This document shows positions 5,424 through 8,975 of a stretch of 8,975 nt of DNA, piece by piece. The notes beneath the pieces are model-generated. The model saw only the letters and a program-made list of their open reading frames with translations, did not search any database and had not been told where the DNA came from. This stretch comes from Dermatophilaceae bacterium (lineage in GTDB: Bacteria > Actinomycetota > Actinomycetes > Actinomycetales > Dermatophilaceae): the NCBI GenBank assembly GCA_013361975.1, contig JABFXB010000489.1:1-8975 (forward strand), read 5' to 3'. Each line of letters opens with the position of its first letter. Within the stretch, counting starts at the first letter, position 1. Both the position numbers and the translations under genes were made by a program.

Positions 5424-5424
5424 C
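5409..5424. promoter_or_regulatory. CRP/GlxR-like binding site in the pyk promoter
   Basis: TGTGA-CGTGGG-TCACC matches the TGTGA-N6-TCACA consensus of the cAMP receptor protein family (E. coli CRP, Mycobacterium CRP, Corynebacterium GlxR) in nine of ten fixed positions. It covers the candidate -35, so a bound regulator would most simply repress. Match is seen; regulator and effect are inferred. Confidence 0.5.
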
Positions 5425-5425
5425 A

Positions 5426-5453
5426 CGCGGGTTCGTCCTGTGGGACACCCGCG
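5426..5453. other. Nested inverted repeat upstream of the pyk promoter
   Basis: Outer arms CGCGGGT (5426-5432) and ACCCGCG (5447-5453) are perfect, and inner arms GTCC / GGAC (5435-5438 and 5443-5446) close a TGTG loop, with a two-base bulge on one side. It abuts the CRP-like site. It may be a second operator or back-up terminator of gltBD. Confidence 0.4.
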
Positions 5454-5496
5454 GCGTCGTCGGCGCGGGATCCCTTGTGGCGTGGGGCGATCATGA

Positions 5497-5535
5497 GCGT
5501 ATGCCGTGTCGCCGAGGTGGCGACACGGCATACGC
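5497..5535 (-). terminator. Perfect 17-bp hairpin terminating gltBD
   Basis: Arms at 5497-5513 and 5519-5535 are exactly complementary over 17 bp around a five-base loop. It begins 33 bases after the gltD stop and lies about 110 bp before pyk. No U-run follows, as is common for actinobacterial hairpin terminators. Length and perfection make chance occurrence very unlikely. Confidence 0.75.
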
Positions 5536-5568
5536 CAGGGTGCGGCCGGGTGTCCGGCGACGGCCCGC

Positions 5569-7026
5569 TCAGACGGTGAGGGGGCGGTCTGTCGGCGCGA
5601 CCGGACGGGGCAGGGCGCTCGACCCGGTCAGCCAGGCGTCGACGCCGGCGGCGGCGGCCCGGCCCTCGGCGATGGCCCACACGATGAGCGACTGGCCGCG
5701 GCCCGCGTCGCCCGCGACGAAGACCCCGGGGACCGAGCTCATGAAGTTCTTGTCGCGACGCACGTTGCTGCGCTCGTCGAGGTCGACGCCGAGCTGCTCG
5801 ACGACACCCGGGCCCTGCGGGCCGAGGAAGCCCATCGCGAAGAGCACCAGCTGCGCAGGGATCTCGCGCTCGGTGCCCGGCTTCGGCGTCACCTTCCCGT
5901 CGACGAACTCGACCTCGGTGAGGCGCAGCGAGGCGACGTTGCCGTCGGCGTCGCCGACGAACTCGGTCGTGCTGACGGCGTAGACGCGCTCGCCGCCCTC
6001 CTCGTGCGCGCTCGCGACGCGGTAGAGCATCGGGTAGGTCGGCCAGGGCTGTCCCGCGGGACGGTCGTCACCCGGTTGCGGCATGATCTCGAGGCTCGTG
6101 ACGGACGCCGCCCCCTGGCGGTGCGCGGTGCCGATGCAGTCGGCGCCGGTGTCACCGCCGCCGATGACGACCACGTGCTTGCCCGTGGCGAGGATCTGGT
6201 CCTCGACCTGCTCACCGAGCGCCGCCCGGTTGCCCTGCGGCAGGTACTCCATCGCCTGGTGGATGCCGCCGAGCTGGCGACCCGGGACGTCGAGGTCGCG
6301 GGGAACGGTGGCGCCGAGCGCGAGCACCACGGCGTCGTAGCGGTCGCGCAGCTGGCCGCCGGTGATGTCGACGCCGACGTCCATGCCGTTGCGGAAGCGG
6401 GTGCCCTCGGCCTTCATCTGGGTCAGGCGCCGATCGAGGACGGACTTCTCCATCTTGAACTCGGGGATGCCGTAGCGCAGCAGGCCGCCGGGCTTGTCGG
6501 CGCGCTCGAACACCGCCACGGTGTGGCCGGCGCGGGTCAGCTGCTGCGCCGCGGCGAGACCAGCGGGGCCGGAACCGACGACCGCGACCGTCTTGCCCGA
6601 CAGGCGCTCCGGCGGCAGCGGCTGGACGAGGCCCTCGTCGAAGGCGCGCTCGATCGTCGTCACCTCGACCTGCTTGATCGTCACGGCGGGCTGGTTGATG
6701 CCCAGCACGCACGCCGTCTCGCAGGGCGCCGGGCAGAGCCGGCCCGTGAACTCGGGGAAGTTGTTCGTCGCGTGCAGGCGTTCGATCGCGTCGGACCAGT
6801 CGCCTCGCCACGCGAAGTTGTTCCACTCCGGGATGAGGTTGCCGAGGGGGCAGCCCGAGTGGCAGAACGGGATGCCGCAGTCCATGCAGCGTCCGGCCTG
6901 GCGCTGGAGCTGTCCGAGCTCCTGCTCCTCGTAGACCTCCTTCCAGTCCCGGATGCGGACCGGGACGGGGCGGCGGGTCGGGAGCTCGCGCTCGCGGGTG
7001 GTGAGAAAGCCCTGGGGATCAGCCAC
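5569..7026 (-). CDS. gltD: Glutamate synthase (NADPH) small subunit
   Basis: Passes electrons from NADPH through FAD and Fe-S clusters to the GltB subunit, which makes two glutamates from glutamine and 2-oxoglutarate. The 485 residues are the family's usual length. The N-terminal Fe-S region has Cys47, Cys50, Cys55 and Cys59 (CMDCGIPFCHSGC) and then Cys98, Cys102 and Cys106 (CPAPCETAC). The FAD-binding GSGPAG is at residues 151-156 and the NADPH-binding GGGDTG at 289-294. The C-terminal FAD motif VFVAGDAGRGQSLIVWAIAEG is near 445-465. I chose the GTG at 7024-7026: GGAGG (7033-7037) is six bases upstream, and the protein then begins VADPQGFLTTRE as in the family. The frame extends to 7098 but that part lies within gltB in another frame. 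The 8-bp overlap with gltB implies translational coupling. All cofactor motifs are intact. Confidence 0.97.
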   Translation of the reverse strand: MADPQGFLTTRERELPTRRPVPVRIRDWKEVYEEQELGQLQRQAGRCMDCGIPFCHSGCPLGNLIPEWNNFAWRGDWSDAIERLHATNNFPEFTGRLCPAPCETACVLGINQPAVTIKQVEVTTIERAFDEGLVQPLPPERLSGKTVAVVGSGPAGLAAAQQLTRAGHTVAVFERADKPGGLLRYGIPEFKMEKSVLDRRLTQMKAEGTRFRNGMDVGVDITGGQLRDRYDAVVLALGATVPRDLDVPGRQLGGIHQAMEYLPQGNRAALGEQVEDQILATGKHVVVIGGGDTGADCIGTAHRQGAASVTSLEIMPQPGDDRPAGQPWPTYPMLYRVASAHEEGGERVYAVSTTEFVGDADGNVASLRLTEVEFVDGKVTPKPGTEREIPAQLVLFAMGFLGPQGPGVVEQLGVDLDERSNVRRDKNFMSSVPGVFVAGDAGRGQSLIVWAIAEGRAAAAGVDAWLTGSSALPRPVAPTDRPLTV

Positions 7027-8975
7027 GGGAAGCCTCCATGATCCGGTTCCAGACGTCAGGCCCGTCGAGGTCGAGGCCCTGGGCCTCTGCCTCGGCACGG
7101 ACGTCGAGCACTCGTTGGTAGTCGCGCGGCAGCACCAGCGTGATGCGTTCGCGGGCGGTCGCCCAGTCGTCGAGCAGGGACTGCGCCACCGCGGACTCGG
7201 TCCAGCGCACGTGGCCCTCGAGCAGCTCCCTGAGGGGCGCCTCGTCCTCGTCGCGCAGGGGTAGCAGGTCGACCATCTCGGGGTTGACGAGGGCGGGGTC
7301 GAGGTCGAGGACGTACGCGACGCCGCCCGACATGCCGGCGGCGAAGTTGCGCCCCGTCGGTCCCAGGACGACGGCCGCCCCGCCGGTCATGTACTCGCAG
7401 CCGTGGTCGCCGACGCCCTCGACGACGGCGTGGGCGCCCGAGTTGCGCACGCAGAAGCGCTCACCGACGATGCCGCGCAGGAAGAGCTGGCCGGTCGTCG
7501 CGCCGTACGCGATGACGTTGCCGCCGATGACGTTCTGCTCGGCCACGAGCGCGGCGTCGCGGTGCGGACGCACGACGACGCGACCGCCCGACAGGCCCTT
7601 TCCGACGTAGTCGTTGGCGTCGCCGAACAGCTGCATCGTGACGCCGGCGGGCAGGAACGCGCCGAAGGACTGGCCACCCGACCCGGTCATCGTCAGCTCG
7701 ATGGTGTTGTCGGCCAGGCCGTGCGGGTGCGCCTTCGTCACGTGGTGGCCGAGCATCGTGCCGACCGTGCGGTTGACGTTGCGCACGGCGATCTCGGTGC
7801 GCACCTGCTCGCCGCCCTCGATGGCCGGCAGGGCGCGGGTGAGCAGCTCGTTGTCGAGGGCCTTGTCGAGGGCGTGGTCCTGCCCGGCGGACTGGTAGAG
7901 CGTGCCGCCGCTGGGGTTGTCGGCCACGGCGAGGATCGGGCTGAGGTCGAGGCCCGACGCCTTCCAGTGCGCGATGGCCTTGTCGAGGTCGAGGCTGCCG
8001 ACCTGGCCGACGGCCTCCTCGATGGAACGGAACCCGAGGGCGGCGAGGTTCTCGCGCACCTCCTCGGCGATGTACTCGAAGAAGGTCTCGACGAACTCCG
8101 GCTTGCCGGAGAAGCGGGCCCGCAGCTCGGGGTTCTGCGTCGCGATGCCGACCGGACACGTGTCGAGGTGGCAGACGCGCATCATGATGCAGCCCGAGAC
8201 GACGAGGGGCGCGGTCGCGAAACCGAACTCCTCGGCGCCGAGCAGGGCGGCGATGACGACGTCACGGCCGGTCTTCAGCTGGCCGTCGACCTGGACGACG
8301 ATGCGGTCGCGCAGCCCGTTGAGCACGAGGGTCTGCTGCGCCTCGGCGAGGCCGAGCTCCCACGGCGCCCCGGCGTGCTTGAGCGAGGTGAGCGGGCTCG
8401 CGCCCGTGCCGCCGTCGTGCCCGGAGATGAGGACGACGTCGGCGTGCGCCTTCGACACGCCTGCCGCGACGGTGCCGACGCCGATCTCGGAGACGAGCTT
8501 GACGTGGATGCGCGCGGCCGGGTTGGCGTTCTTGAGGTCGTGGATCAGCTGCGCGAGGTCCTCGATCGAGTAGATGTCGTGGTGCGGCGGCGGCGAGATG
8601 AGCCCGACCCCCGGCGTCGAGTGACGCGTCTTGGCCACCCACGGGTAGACCTTGTGGCCGGGCAGCTGACCGCCCTCGCCGGGCTTGGCACCCTGGGCCA
8701 TCTTGATCTGGATGTCGTCGGAGTGGGTCAGGTAGAGGCTCGTCACGCCGAAGCGCCCGGACGCGACCTGCTTGACGGCCGAACGGCGCTCGGGGTCGAG
8801 CAGCCGCTCGACGTCCTCGCCGCCCTCGCCGGTGTTGGAGCGGCCGCCGAGGCGGTTCATCGCCACGGCGAGCGTCTCGTGGGCCTCCTGGGAGATCGAG
8901 CCGTAGCTCATCGCCCCGGTGTTGAAGCGCTTGACGATCTCGCTGACCGGCTCGACCTCCTCGATCGGCACGGGC
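7019..8975 (-). CDS. gltB: Glutamate synthase large subunit, C-terminal part (cut by window edge)
   Basis: Glutamine-amidotransferring subunit of glutamate synthase; the window holds about 651 of an expected 1,500 or so residues. The frame is open to the window end, and the GTG at 8971 is an internal valine codon, not a start. Numbering from that valine, the FMN-binding barrel shows SYGSISQEAHETLA, GGRSNTGEGGED, IKMAQGAKPGEGGQLPG and SGHDGGTGASP. The [3Fe-4S] ligands are Cys261, Cys267 and Cys272 (C-x5-C-x4-C, in SGCIMMRVCHLDTCPVG). A GXGXG beta-helix domain follows from about residue 425 (GGQSFGAFLPAGV) to about 570. The missing N-terminal half would carry the catalytic cysteine glutaminase domain. 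The TGA at 7019-7021 lies within the start of gltD. All visible cofactor residues are intact; promoter and any control are outside the window. Confidence 0.97.
   Translation of the reverse strand, partial: PVPIEEVEPVSEIVKRFNTGAMSYGSISQEAHETLAVAMNRLGGRSNTGEGGEDVERLLDPERRSAVKQVASGRFGVTSLYLTHSDDIQIKMAQGAKPGEGGQLPGHKVYPWVAKTRHSTPGVGLISPPPHHDIYSIEDLAQLIHDLKNANPAARIHVKLVSEIGVGTVAAGVSKAHADVVLISGHDGGTGASPLTSLKHAGAPWELGLAEAQQTLVLNGLRDRIVVQVDGQLKTGRDVVIAALLGAEEFGFATAPLVVSGCIMMRVCHLDTCPVGIATQNPELRARFSGKPEFVETFFEYIAEEVRENLAALGFRSIEEAVGQVGSLDLDKAIAHWKASGLDLSPILAVADNPSGGTLYQSAGQDHALDKALDNELLTRALPAIEGGEQVRTEIAVRNVNRTVGTMLGHHVTKAHPHGLADNTIELTMTGSGGQSFGAFLPAGVTMQLFGDANDYVGKGLSGGRVVVRPHRDAALVAEQNVIGGNVIAYGATTGQLFLRGIVGERFCVRNSGAHAVVEGVGDHGCEYMTGGAAVVLGPTGRNFAAGMSGGVAYVLDLDPALVNPEMVDLLPLRDEDEAPLRELLEGHVRWTESAVAQSLLDDWATARERITLVLPRDYQRVLDVRAEAEAQGLDLDGPDVWNRIMEASRG
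7033..7037 (-). promoter_or_regulatory. Ribosome binding site of gltD inside gltB
   Basis: GGAGG lies within the last codons of gltB, six bases before the gltD GTG at 7026. It fixes the GTG as start rather than the ATG at 7098. Confidence 0.8.

Noticed and set aside
5506..7041. 511-residue open frame on the plus strand opposite gltD
   Set aside because: Shadow of gltD with the low-complexity composition typical of antisense GC-rich frames; gltD has all cofactor motifs in its own frame.

Overview
The window is high-GC DNA with dense, same-strand gene packing, strong AGGAGG-type ribosome binding sites and frequent GTG starts, which fits an actinobacterium. An Intrasporangiaceae-like Micrococcales member is my guess from protein flavour and gene order only. 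Every gene I can support lies on the minus strand, so transcription runs from high to low coordinates: gltB (3' part), gltD, pyk, tRNA-Leu(CAA), an ANTAR response regulator (pdtaR type), a branched-chain amino-acid binding lipoprotein, livH and livM (5' part).

Region 7019-8975 holds the C-terminal 650 or so residues of the glutamate synthase large subunit. It overlaps by 8 bp the small subunit gene gltD (5569-7026), and together they convert 2-oxoglutarate and glutamine to two glutamates. A perfect 17-bp hairpin closes this operon. Pyruvate kinase (3932-5389) follows behind its own promoter region, which carries a CRP-like palindrome over the -35 and a -10 placed as for a leaderless mRNA. Between pyk and the tRNA sit two identical 52-bp copies of a palindromic repeat (3807-3911).

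The lower half has tRNA-Leu(CAA) (3695-3780), then the ANTAR regulator (2905-3600), which also shows a -10 exactly six bases before its GTG, behind an 11-bp tandem repeat. Next comes a LIV-type ABC importer: lipoprotein (1610-2752), a GC-rich intercistronic hairpin, livH (509-1498) and livM (512 to the edge, overlapping livH by 4 bp). The ATP-binding subunits, the rest of livM and the N-terminal half of GltB lie outside the window.

Functionally this is core nitrogen and carbon metabolism: glutamate synthesis, the last step of glycolysis, a leucine tRNA and branched-chain amino-acid uptake, next to an RNA-binding antiterminator-type regulator. I see no mobile element, phage gene, CRISPR array or new multi-gene system. 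The points worth a second look are regulatory: the tandem palindromes, the CRP-like site, the two possible leaderless starts, and the inverted-repeat cluster before the liv genes.
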